Below are positions 28,204 to 36,438 of a stretch of 64,000 bases of DNA, piece after piece. Location: contig JADGAV010000001.1 in NCBI GenBank assembly GCA_015231825.1, forward strand, positions 316,248 to 380,247. Direction: 5' to 3'. The notes under the pieces are model-generated. The model saw nothing but the letters and a program-made list of their open reading frames with translations, searched no databases and was not told the DNA's origin. Made by a program: the position numbers and the translations under genes. Source of the stretch: SAR324 cluster bacterium. Its GTDB lineage: Bacteria; SAR324; NAC60-12. The first letter of the stretch is position 1. The number at the start of each line of letters is the position of its first letter.

Positions 28204-30816
28204 TCAGGTCAAAAGGGCGTCAGACATAATTTCGACAATGAACGGCATAGTTGATTTCATTCCGATCTCGAATGCAGATCTCAAATCAGCAGGCCTGGAA
28301 ACTGTGATGCCATCACCGCCACACAATTTGGCAAATTTTGCGAAATTTGGGTTGCTGAGTGAAGTTTGCCAGACATCCCATTCCCCGTCCCGCTGCTCTT
28401 TGGAGATTTTTCCCAGTTCCCTGTTATGGAGCAGAATCACTGTGATTGCCATTTTATATTTAACGGCAGTGGTAAATTCTGCCAGATACTGCCCAAATCC
28501 TCCGTCTCCGGCAACAACGACCACTTTTCTCAAGCCTTCAACTGCAGCCCAAGCTCCCATGCCCGCAGGAAATCCAAAACCGATTGAGCCAAGATAACCG
28601 GACATGATGACTTCTTGCCGCTCCTTGCATTCGAAGTATCGTCCAAAGGAATAGGCGTTGTTTCCCACGTCAACACTGATCACGGCATTTTCCGGAATTT
28701 CATCAGAAAGTTCCTGAAAAATAAGGGCAGAGCTTATCCCTTGTTGGTGCTCTTCAGCGCTTCGTTTCTTTTTCTCTGTTCTCCAGGATTTCCACAATTT
28801 TTTAAGATAGTCCCGTTGATCATGACAGTTGATTTTTTCGGGAATCTGATCCTTCATCAGTTGCGCCGTAATGCCCACATCACCCCATACCATCTCATCG
28901 ACTGGGTGAAATTTTCCCAGTGCCATCCGATCATAATCCACTTGGATTATCGGCTTCCGGGTGGCGATTCCCGTATGTTTAGAAAAGGATGAGCCAAACA
29001 CAATTAACAGGTCTGCTTCACTCATGAGGGTACTTGCTACAGGAGTGCCGCTTTTTCCCAACACACCACCCCCAAGTTCATGGTGATCAGAAATGAAACC
29101 CTTCGCTTTAAAAGTCGTGATGATGGGACTGTTCAACTTTTCTGCTAGTGCCACCACTTCCTTAATGGATTGACGGGCACCGTAACCTGCAATGATCAGG
29201 GGTTTCTTTGCTGCAGCAAGTCGGTAAACAGAAGAATTCAAAGCCTGGGTTGGAGGAGTTATTTCAGTGCCGCTGACTCGTCCGTCCGGGCGACCCGGCC
29301 CAAGATCTCCTGCCTCCTGCACTTGAATCTCATCTGGAAAAATAAGGTGGCTTACGTCTCGTGAGACTATAGCGTTTTTGCAGGCGAGTGAGGCTAATTC
29401 TGTGTGATTGCTGTCAGCCATTACCGTTTGACTGAATTGGGCAACAGCCTGAAAAGCTGAAGATGTGTCGATTTCCTGGAATGCTCCCGGGCCCAGCACT
29501 TGGGAATTTACTTGACCCGTCAATGCCAATACCGGAGCACGGTCCATCTTGGCATCCCAGAGCCCTGTCAATAAATTCGTCGCTCCTGGTCCTGCAATGG
29601 CAAGGCAAGCAGCCGGATTTCCCTTGATTTTGGCATAGCCCGAACAGGCAAATGCGGCCGCCCCTTCGTGCCTGACCCCGAAGTATTTCATCTTTCCCTT
29701 TTTCTCTTGAATACGAATCGCTTCCGCCAGCCCAAGATTAGAGTGTCCTACCATTCCAAAAACCGTATCAACCCCCCATTCGACCAATGTTTCCGCCATC
29801 AGGTGGCTGACGGTCCATGAGGAACGTTTAGCCTTTGGCACAAGTATTTCGAGAATTCCATCTTGTTCACGCAGTTCAAATGTTTTCACTGCATCGTCAT
29901 TCCCCACACCTCTTCCCGATTTTAAAGCGAACAGATAACCATGCCAGGGGCAGCGAATTTTATTGCCTTCACAGATTTCGCCTTCTCCCAGCGGTCCCCC
30001 TTGATGAGGGCATTGGGCATCCAAGGCAAAAAATCCTGAATCAGTTCGTGCGAGAACAATCTGTTTGGGACCGATTTGTATTTGTTTAACGCATCCGATC
30101 TCGAGATCTTCTGTTTTTCCTACAGTACGCCAATTTTCTTCTTCGGAAAGCTCTTCGCGGTTCGAAGCCGAAATAGTCAGGTCTTCATTGTCTTTGAATC
30201 CTGCATACCAGTGACTGCCATCACAGAAGGGTTTGTTTTTTGATTGCCCGCAGCGACAGAGAGCATAGTGATCTTGACTGGCTCCTTTTCCCTGCCTGAT
30301 GTTTTCGAGTTCGATGCCGCCCTGCACCTCCAGTTGCCCATTTCGGGATACCCGAATTCCTGGTTCTCCTTGATTTTCAGAATTATTTTTCCCATTGATC
30401 CTGAAAGACAGCGCACCAGACGGGCATTTGTTTATTATTGATATTATTTTTTCCTTCCCGGCCCCGTCTGGATTGATCCAATTGACTCCTCCCCAGACTT
30501 CGGGAAGCTGTGAGGTGCAAACGCCTGCGTGTGAACAAATGCCTCGGTTGTCTAAAATTGTGATCGATTCACCTTGATATTCATCCAATTGATCAGACAC
30601 TCGTTCTTCAGATTTTTCGTCCTCAAATCCCAAAGATATATGTTTCCCGTCACAAAAAGGTTTCTTTTTTGATGCCCCGCATCGACAGAGGATCATGGAT
30701 TGTTTGGTTTTAATCTTTTCTCCACGGGAATTCGAAAAATTTTTTAAGCCGGTCACTTTGATGGGACCGTTTTTAACGATTGAAATCTTTGCTTTTGATA
30801 GCTTCGTTTCTGACAT
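28204..30816 (-). CDS. CDGSH / 4Fe-4S ferredoxin / CDGSH / Rieske / thiamine-diphosphate enzyme fusion
   Basis: An 870-residue fusion. From the ATG at 30816 (GGAG site five bases upstream): CDGSH [2Fe-2S] domain with C44, C46, C55, H59; a divergent single-cluster ferredoxin (Fer4_19 type) with C94, C100, C131; a second CDGSH domain with C187, C189, C198, H202; a Rieske [2Fe-2S] domain with C269-P-H271 and C289-P-W-H292; then from about 330 a complete three-domain TPP enzyme of the acetolactate synthase/pyruvate oxidase family, with the catalytic Glu near 384 (RHEGAAAF), a central domain, and the GDGGF...N diphosphate-Mg motif at 770-798. Separately, the CDGSH-Fer4-CDGSH unit occurs as a free protein and Rieske modules as electron carriers. 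One chain combining all of these with a TPP enzyme suggests oxidative decarboxylation of a 2-oxo acid with electrons leaving by Fe-S clusters. That function is inferred. Confidence 0.88.
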   Translation of the reverse strand: MSETKLSKAKISIVKNGPIKVTGLKNFSNSRGEKIKTKQSMILCRCGASKKKPFCDGKHISLGFEDEKSEERVSDQLDEYQGESITILDNRGICSHAGVCTSQLPEVWGGVNWINPDGAGKEKIISIINKCPSGALSFRINGKNNSENQGEPGIRVSRNGQLEVQGGIELENIRQGKGASQDHYALCRCGQSKNKPFCDGSHWYAGFKDNEDLTISASNREELSEEENWRTVGKTEDLEIGCVKQIQIGPKQIVLARTDSGFFALDAQCPHQGGPLGEGEICEGNKIRCPWHGYLFALKSGRGVGNDDAVKTFELREQDGILEILVPKAKRSSWTVSHLMAETLVEWGVDTVFGMVGHSNLGLAEAIRIQEKKGKMKYFGVRHEGAAAFACSGYAKIKGNPAACLAIAGPGATNLLTGLWDAKMDRAPVLALTGQVNSQVLGPGAFQEIDTSSAFQAVAQFSQTVMADSNHTELASLACKNAIVSRDVSHLIFPDEIQVQEAGDLGPGRPDGRVSGTEITPPTQALNSSVYRLAAAKKPLIIAGYGARQSIKEVVALAEKLNSPIITTFKAKGFISDHHELGGGVLGKSGTPVASTLMSEADLLIVFGSSFSKHTGIATRKPIIQVDYDRMALGKFHPVDEMVWGDVGITAQLMKDQIPEKINCHDQRDYLKKLWKSWRTEKKKRSAEEHQQGISSALIFQELSDEIPENAVISVDVGNNAYSFGRYFECKERQEVIMSGYLGSIGFGFPAGMGAWAAVEGLRKVVVVAGDGGFGQYLAEFTTAVKYKMAITVILLHNRELGKISKEQRDGEWDVWQTSLSNPNFAKFAKLCGGDGITVSRPADLRSAFEIGMKSTMPFIVEIMSDALLT

Positions 30817-30828
30817 CACATCTCCTAT

Positions 30829-31017
30829 TTAGTGTGCCGAATATCCGTAATCTTTGCTTGTCGAAATTTTCGATTCGTATGAATCAAAACTATGCAAAAA
30901 ATTTGAGGAAATATCAACGACCGCATTATGATCAAATAGTTGTTTAAGAACTTGGGAACAGAGAAGCACGTTGATGTTTGCCGAATCGTGGTTATTTTTA
31001 ATCACAAATTCAATCAC
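30829..31017 (-). CDS. Possible 62-residue small protein coupled to the upstream cyclase gene
   Basis: A 62-codon frame beginning with GTG that overlaps the cyclase stop (GTGA) and ending 10 bases before the fusion gene's ATG, whose GGAG site comes right after this stop. It therefore fills the gap between the two genes exactly. The sequence starts MIEFVIKNNHDSANINVLL and has no recognised domain; a beta-strand/helix alternation reminiscent of a truncated STAS fold is only an impression. It could be real and translationally coupled, or a chance frame. Confidence 0.4.
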   Translation of the reverse strand: MIEFVIKNNHDSANINVLLCSQVLKQLFDHNAVVDISSNFLHSFDSYESKISTSKDYGYSAH

Positions 31018-32474
31018 TTCTCATTGAATTGAAACACATGCTCCCATCCGCTAGCAGGAGGATTTTTTTTGAAATTCTGACACCGTTCCAGATACAGTTG
31101 AGAAACGTGCTCTTGAGGAAAAATTTTCAGGCATTCATTGAAAAAGTGAATCGCTTCATCCCAATCTTGAATCTGATAGTGAATCAAGGCGCGGTTATAG
31201 ATTGGTAATAATTCACACTTTTTATCAAACTCTTCTGTAAAACCGGAAAATACTTCATAGATAACAACTTTTTCACTTTTACCTTTTACTTTAACCGTAT
31301 CCAATTCACGAGCATGATAATGTGAAAGATCTAACAAACGGTGGGTTTGATAACTGATAATAAGAGGAACCTGATAGTATTTGGTCAGGCTTTCCAGGCG
31401 AGATGCGACATTGACAGTATCACCTATTACAGTAAAGTCCATCCGGGATTCAGAACCCACCGTTCCCATCATGACAGGGCCGCTGTGGATTCCGATTCCA
31501 ATATCTAGGGGAGGATAATTGCAGTTTTTTCGGTGCTGATTGTAAATTTGGAGAGTTTCGTAGAGGCCGATTGCTGCTTGAATTGCACCTTGGGCTTCAT
31601 CAGAATCAGGACTGCCGGGCCTGTTGAAAATGGCCATGATGGCATCGCCGATAAATTTGTCTATAAAACCTCCGTGCTTGTGAATGGGTTCACTCATGCG
31701 ACTCAAATAAGCGCTCAGAAACTTAAATATTTCCTGAGGCGTCAAACTTTCACTAAGAGTTGTAAAGTTCCGTATATCAGAAAATAAAACGGTAACGAAA
31801 TCACTTTCGGCATCCCCCACGGTAATGTTCTCCAGTCCCTCTTTGGCAACACGGTTGAGAAATTGCTCGGGAACAAATTTTTGGAAAGTTTCAATGAGGG
31901 CAGTCACTTTTTTTGATTCTTCGAGTTCAATGCGTGCAGATTGGAGTTTTTCATATGCACTTTTCAATTCTTCCAATCGCTTTTCCAGTTCTTCATTTTT
32001 TAAAGATATGGTTTTTTGAGCATCTTCGTGAAGTTTGGCTTTCTGACTGGTTAGGAAAAGTTTGTCAGAAAGAATATGAGAAAACCATTTGTAAAAAATG
32101 TAATGCAGCTCATGGGAAGAATCTTTGTGAATATTGGTCAGGAAACGAGTTGAGATACCGATCACATCAAGATGATCGACGGCCTCAATGGTGGCACTGG
32201 AAACTTTACCGGTGACGACGCTCATTTCTCCAATCACATCTCCTTTCCGCTGGAGAGTATAAATATATTTTCCGTCAACTTTGACTATTGCTTTTCCACT
32301 GACGAGGATATAGACGATCTGATTGGGTTCTCCCTGCTTAAGGATCACTTGCTGATCCTTAAATTGTTCATATTCCGTCAGTGCAAGAAATCGATTGAGG
32401 GCTTCATCCGAGATATCTTCAAAGTGGCGAGATTTTCTCAAATTTTGATAGATGATGATTTTTGCGTCTTCCAT
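31014..32474 (-). CDS. Class III adenylate/guanylate cyclase with N-terminal cyclic-nucleotide-binding domain
   Basis: A 486-residue cytosolic signalling protein. Residues about 15-130 form a CRP-like cNMP-binding domain with GEMSVVTG, where the usual phosphate-binding Arg (R-S/T-A) is Ser (VSSAT). A coiled coil (about 150-190) leads to the cyclase domain with metal-binding D233 and D277 (44 apart), the ATP-type Lys in IDKFIGD and VNVASR. A TPR-like tail of about 55 residues (YNRALIHYQIQDWDEAIHFFNECL) closes the protein. It is the first gene of the minus-strand array that runs down to upp. Product control by its own ligand domain is plausible, but the missing Arg makes cAMP binding uncertain. 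Confidence 0.88.
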   Translation of the reverse strand: MEDAKIIIYQNLRKSRHFEDISDEALNRFLALTEYEQFKDQQVILKQGEPNQIVYILVSGKAIVKVDGKYIYTLQRKGDVIGEMSVVTGKVSSATIEAVDHLDVIGISTRFLTNIHKDSSHELHYIFYKWFSHILSDKLFLTSQKAKLHEDAQKTISLKNEELEKRLEELKSAYEKLQSARIELEESKKVTALIETFQKFVPEQFLNRVAKEGLENITVGDAESDFVTVLFSDIRNFTTLSESLTPQEIFKFLSAYLSRMSEPIHKHGGFIDKFIGDAIMAIFNRPGSPDSDEAQGAIQAAIGLYETLQIYNQHRKNCNYPPLDIGIGIHSGPVMMGTVGSESRMDFTVIGDTVNVASRLESLTKYYQVPLIISYQTHRLLDLSHYHARELDTVKVKGKSEKVVIYEVFSGFTEEFDKKCELLPIYNRALIHYQIQDWDEAIHFFNECLKIFPQEHVSQLYLERCQNFKKNPPASGWEHVFQFNEK

Positions 32475-32693
32475 GCCCTGATATTATTGGGATTTTAAAG
32501 CTGATTTTCTGGATTTACGAGTCGATCGTCGTTTTTTCCATCCTCTGGGTATTCCTGCTAACTCTTTTTGAAAGCATTGTAAAGGCACAATTTGTCATCA
32601 ATCGGTCCCAGAACTCTTGCATGCTCTTTCTGAATTCTATAAGATCTATCACCACTTGAAAGACAAATACAGTAAACAATTCAGGGAGAATTC

Positions 32694-33491
32694 ATGCAAC
32701 CTTTGATTTTTATCAGCAATGACGACGGCATTCATTCACCAGGATTGAAGGCTGCTGCAGAATCAGTTCACATGCTTGGAGAACTTATTGTCGCGGCTCC
32801 AAGCAACCAGCAATCGGCCATGGGAGGAAGTTTGTGCGGCGATCGATCAGATTGTTTTCACCCTCTGGAGTATGAAGCAGGCGGCAAACGCATTCCGGCC
32901 TTTCACACAGACTATTCTCCTGCACAGGTACTCATCCACGGTTTGGAGGTATTGTGTCCGCAGCGAAAACCGGACCTTGTGATTTCTGGATTCAACTATG
33001 GAGAAAATTTGGGGGCAAGTGTCCTGGCTTCTGGAACCGTGGGAGTGGCACTGCGAGCTGCTAGTAAAGGGATTCCGGCCATTGCGGTCTCTATGGAAGT
33101 TGAGCAGCAGTATCACTTTGAATATGGGGCGATTGACTGGAGCGCGGCAATACACTTTGCTCATTTTTTTGCAGGGGCAGTCCTGTCGCAAAAAATGCCA
33201 TTTGATGTAGACGTGCTCAAAATTGATGTTCCTTTGACCGCTACAAGCGAAACTCCGTGGAAAATTACTCGAGTTTCCAGAACGAATCATTTTTCTTCGT
33301 TCATTGAATCTCCTACTCTGGACACTGCCAGAGATGCTGCGCAGGTCAGAGTCTGTGACCCCGAAAATACTGAAAAAGATTCAGACATCTACGCACTGAT
33401 GGTTGAGCGCGTTGTTTCTGTTACTCCACTCAGCCTCAATATGACCTCGCGTGTTGATTCTCAAGTGCTGCATGAGACGCTCTCTTCCTGA
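32694..33491 (+). CDS. surE: 5'/3'-nucleotidase SurE
   Basis: A 265-residue metal-dependent nucleotidase hydrolysing nucleoside monophosphates. The SurE signature ISNDDGIHSPGLKAAAES starts the protein, with the metal site NDDG, then APSNQQSAMGGSL and SGFNYGENLGASVLASGTVGVALRA (NxG...SGTVGAA motif). The ATG has a GGGAGAATTC site. It is divergent from the cyclase gene and convergent with the MpaB-like gene. Confidence 0.95.
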   Translation: MQPLIFISNDDGIHSPGLKAAAESVHMLGELIVAAPSNQQSAMGGSLCGDRSDCFHPLEYEAGGKRIPAFHTDYSPAQVLIHGLEVLCPQRKPDLVISGFNYGENLGASVLASGTVGVALRAASKGIPAIAVSMEVEQQYHFEYGAIDWSAAIHFAHFFAGAVLSQKMPFDVDVLKIDVPLTATSETPWKITRVSRTNHFSSFIESPTLDTARDAAQVRVCDPENTEKDSDIYALMVERVVSVTPLSLNMTSRVDSQVLHETLSS

Positions 33492-33562
33492 GTGTGTCCG
33501 AACAGAAATATTATGAGCTCGCCTGGCGGCCAACCATTTTGATGAATAAAAGTAGATTATAT

Positions 33563-34519
33563 TCACAAAACCAATCTTGATTTTCCATAAAGCAATTTGT
33601 TTAACACTGCTGTGGCAAAATCAGGATTTGTTTTGCCGTTAAGCCTTCTTTTTGCTTCGATGTAGGGAGGAAGGTAGCGGAGATGAGGAGGCAGGCAATG
33701 AAAAATTTTTTTGATTCTTCGGACATGTTTTTCATATTGCAATCGATTTTTTGCGGTGTCGGGTGGCAGTCCATATGCTTTTCTGAGTCTTGGCGGCATC
33801 ATCAGCGAGGTCATGACTTGGTATTCCCACCACAACTTCCTCAACACAGGATGAGGTTTTAAATGGACGAGAAAGTCTGCAACGTTCAGAGCCTCTTCCC
33901 CAACACTCAAAAACTTTGAGTTCCACATTTCCTGATTGTACTCCATGAATGTCCGCCAATTTGAAGGGAGAGCAGATTCTGGAATTCCAAATAATGAAGC
34001 AAATTGTTTGCTCTCATCTAAATATTGATTTTTTTCTCTAACATTGAGAGGGCGGACAAACAGTTCATACATAGCCACAGATGATTCCAGGAGAGTGGAA
34101 TAGACCCAGATCAGCGCGTTCAGATCATTGGCCTGGTAGGAACTCCCGCGTCTGTAATACTCATAGTCTTCCGATAATTTCCCTGTGATGGCAGAGTGAA
34201 TTTGACGAACATGCCGTGCGGATTGAAATGCCTGGTCCATGCTTCCGTATAGCATCGTTAAAACGTGAAGTGCAGTCCTGCGAAGACGTCCGTAAGGGTC
34301 TGTTTTTACCTGGGAATGCTGATTAATAGCTTCGGCGACCCAAGGATGGGCCAACTGCAGAAGAACAGAGCGCCCGGCTCCCAAATAAATTGTCATGTAA
34401 CGATTGACTTCCCATGAAATGGAATCAGGACCAAAAATTCCAGCCAGGGGGTTATTGACATGGGCCCGAATCTTCTCAATCTGCTGATACCAATCAGTAT
34501 CAGAGACAAATTTTTGCAT
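33563..34519 (-). CDS. MpaB-family oxygenase (DUF2236)
   Basis: A 318-residue helical protein of the DUF2236 group, related to latex-clearing protein and the fungal mycophenolic-acid oxygenase MpaB, which are haem proteins. Family features are the N-terminal GPDSISWEVNRYMTIYLGAGRSVLLQLAHPWVAEAINQHS and VRQIHSAITG followed by the YQANDLNALIWVYSTLLESS segment. It lies 88 bases downstream of ferrochelatase on the same strand, so a haem-dependent enzyme and the enzyme that makes haem may be cotranscribed. Substrate unknown. Confidence 0.85.
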   Translation of the reverse strand: MQKFVSDTDWYQQIEKIRAHVNNPLAGIFGPDSISWEVNRYMTIYLGAGRSVLLQLAHPWVAEAINQHSQVKTDPYGRLRRTALHVLTMLYGSMDQAFQSARHVRQIHSAITGKLSEDYEYYRRGSSYQANDLNALIWVYSTLLESSVAMYELFVRPLNVREKNQYLDESKQFASLFGIPESALPSNWRTFMEYNQEMWNSKFLSVGEEALNVADFLVHLKPHPVLRKLWWEYQVMTSLMMPPRLRKAYGLPPDTAKNRLQYEKHVRRIKKIFHCLPPHLRYLPPYIEAKRRLNGKTNPDFATAVLNKLLYGKSRLVL

Positions 34520-34607
34520 TACAGAAATTGAGTATAAATGTGTTGGGATTAAACTATATTTGGCAGTTGAAATACGATGCCACGAATAGATCAGCCTGCT
34601 TGAATAT

Positions 34608-35714
34608 TCAAGCGATAGCGAAATGAAATGCTGTCAGGAAGCAGATCACCCATACATAAAGGATCCATTGATCATATCGACGAAATTGCTGACTGGCAGG
34701 CATGAGAAGTGCGGGGTCAATGCCTTGAACTCCCTGCTCCCAAAGCAATGCTTTTTCACAGAGGAGTTTGATGAATTGAGGATGTGTTTCCAAGGCGTTC
34801 AGGCGATAAGGAGTCAGATTGACGGAGCGGGCCAAATTAAAATAAGTATCGTCAATTTCAAAAAGAGTTTCCAAATGATCATTGACAAAACTGAGAGGGA
34901 CAAAGAAAATTGATTGCACTCCCTGCTCCGGCAGTTCCTTGATTAGGACATCGGTATACGGCTGCAGCCATTTTGCCGGCCCAACCCTGCTTTGAAAGCA
35001 AAGGTCAAACTGCCATTGGGGAAAATTTTTTCGTAATTCCTCTACTGTACTGATCATTTCCATCAGATAGGGATCTCCCTGATCGACGTAAGATTGAGGA
35101 AGACCGTGAGCAGAGCACAAAATTCTCGTCTTCTCAGGATCAAGCTTTAGTTCAGAAAGTGCTTTTTGGATAAGGTCCGACAATCCTTCAATATAGTCAG
35201 GATGGTTGGGGTAAGAACGTAGAGCCTGAACTTTTCCAGTATAATCGGACTGAGCTAAAAGTTGGCAAAACTGCTCGATGGAGGATCCAGTGGTTGCCCC
35301 TGAAAAATGAGGATACATGGGAATCAAATAAATATCATCAATTCCATCTCGAATCATCTGCTGAATTGTTTCCCTTGTGTTTCCCGGTATGTATCGATGT
35401 GCAACATAAACTTTAGCAAGAGACCCCGCTTTTCTTAAATCGGCTTCCAGATTTTGACGCTGTTTTTCAGTAGCCTCAACAATGGGAGACCTGCCGCCAA
35501 TTTGCTCATATTGTTCTGCCACCTCCACTGAACGTTTATTTGCGATTCGCCGGGCTAACCGGTCCTGGAAACTTAGAGGAAAAGGGAGCTGGATCGTGTT
35601 GGGATCCCGCAGAATTTCAAAGAGAAAATCAGCCACTTCTGCCAAATTTCCGGGACCACCGAAATTCAGCAAAACAACGGCTTTTTGAGTCTTTGTGGGA
35701 ATAGGGTTTGACAT
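34608..35714 (-). CDS. hemH: Ferrochelatase
   Basis: A 368-residue enzyme inserting Fe(II) into protoporphyrin IX, the last step of haem synthesis. The N-terminal VVLLNFGGPGNLAEVADFL, the catalytic His in LCSAHGLP and the catalytic Glu region FVNDHLETLFEIDD are all present. The C-terminus adds a single hydrophobic helix of about 20 residues (from YDQWILYVWVICF), which would anchor it to the membrane; many soluble bacterial ferrochelatases lack it. The gene is followed by an MpaB-like oxygenase. Confidence 0.95.
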   Translation of the reverse strand: MSNPIPTKTQKAVVLLNFGGPGNLAEVADFLFEILRDPNTIQLPFPLSFQDRLARRIANKRSVEVAEQYEQIGGRSPIVEATEKQRQNLEADLRKAGSLAKVYVAHRYIPGNTRETIQQMIRDGIDDIYLIPMYPHFSGATTGSSIEQFCQLLAQSDYTGKVQALRSYPNHPDYIEGLSDLIQKALSELKLDPEKTRILCSAHGLPQSYVDQGDPYLMEMISTVEELRKNFPQWQFDLCFQSRVGPAKWLQPYTDVLIKELPEQGVQSIFFVPLSFVNDHLETLFEIDDTYFNLARSVNLTPYRLNALETHPQFIKLLCEKALLWEQGVQGIDPALLMPASQQFRRYDQWILYVWVICFLTAFHFAIA

Positions 35715-36018
35715 GCTCTGACAATGGTAAATTAAGTTATTTTAATGACATCTGCCAATTTCTTAAATAGAATGCCTTGTTACTCTGTAAAGCTCAAACC
35801 TGTTTTTTGACTAAACATATAATCCATCACCAAAGTTAGGATTAAAATCAAACTTGATCTTATCAGAAATCAGGAATTATTTTTAAAAAATCTAAAAATT
35901 TGGATTGCTGGTACAAATATTGATGGTAACTTTTCCGATAGTCTGCCGTGATAAAATTTTCCTCAACGGAGTATTGACTTAATATTATGAAAAGCCATCA
36001 TCTTTTTTGAGAATCCCA
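35715..36018. other. 304-bp divergent intergenic region
   Basis: AT-rich region between hemH (minus) and the degenerate receiver gene (plus). It is expected to hold both promoters, but I see no clear -35/-10 pair, repeat or palindrome. Confidence 0.35.
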
Positions 36019-36420
36019 ATGGCCAAAGTGCTCTATGTTGACCATGAGTTAACACGTGTTATCCAGTTAAAAAACATTCTCGCTTTTGATTACAATATCG
36101 AAATTGCCTTCACCGGCTGGGAAGGTTTGGGAGCCGCAATGCTGTATCATCCCGATATCATGCTGCTCAATTTGAATGTCGACGTGATGGATGGGCTGGA
36201 ATTGTTACGATTAATGAGGACCGAAGAGGATTTAATCAATCTCCCTGTTTTCTGTTTTTCCGCTCCTCGGGACAGACAAATGGAACAAGTGGCTGTTAAA
36301 AGGACATGCAGTGCAGTCTTTGAGTATCCTTTTGACAGATCCGCATTAGTCGAAATGATTGAGTCGGCACTGCCAATTTCCCAGTTACCGGAAACAAAAA
36401 CCCTTCCCTCGAAATCTTAG
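36019..36420 (+). CDS. Degenerate response-regulator receiver domain, stand-alone
   Basis: A 133-residue single-domain receiver homologue from the ATG at 36019 (an upstream TTG is also possible). The receiver fold is visible: KVLYVDHEL at strand 1, HPDIMLLNLNVDVMDGLELLRLM at strand 3 and SAVFEYPFDRSALVEMIE at strand 5. The phosphoacceptor Asp of LLDxxMPxMDG is Asn (LLNLNVDVMDG), the conserved Lys of the KPF motif is Tyr (EYPF), and one of the two acidic residues in strand 1 is His. It should not be phosphorylated in the usual way, so it may bind a partner constitutively. No kinase is adjacent. Confidence 0.8.
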   Translation: MAKVLYVDHELTRVIQLKNILAFDYNIEIAFTGWEGLGAAMLYHPDIMLLNLNVDVMDGLELLRLMRTEEDLINLPVFCFSAPRDRQMEQVAVKRTCSAVFEYPFDRSALVEMIESALPISQLPETKTLPSKS

Positions 36421-36438
36421 ATTTTCTTCATACAAATC

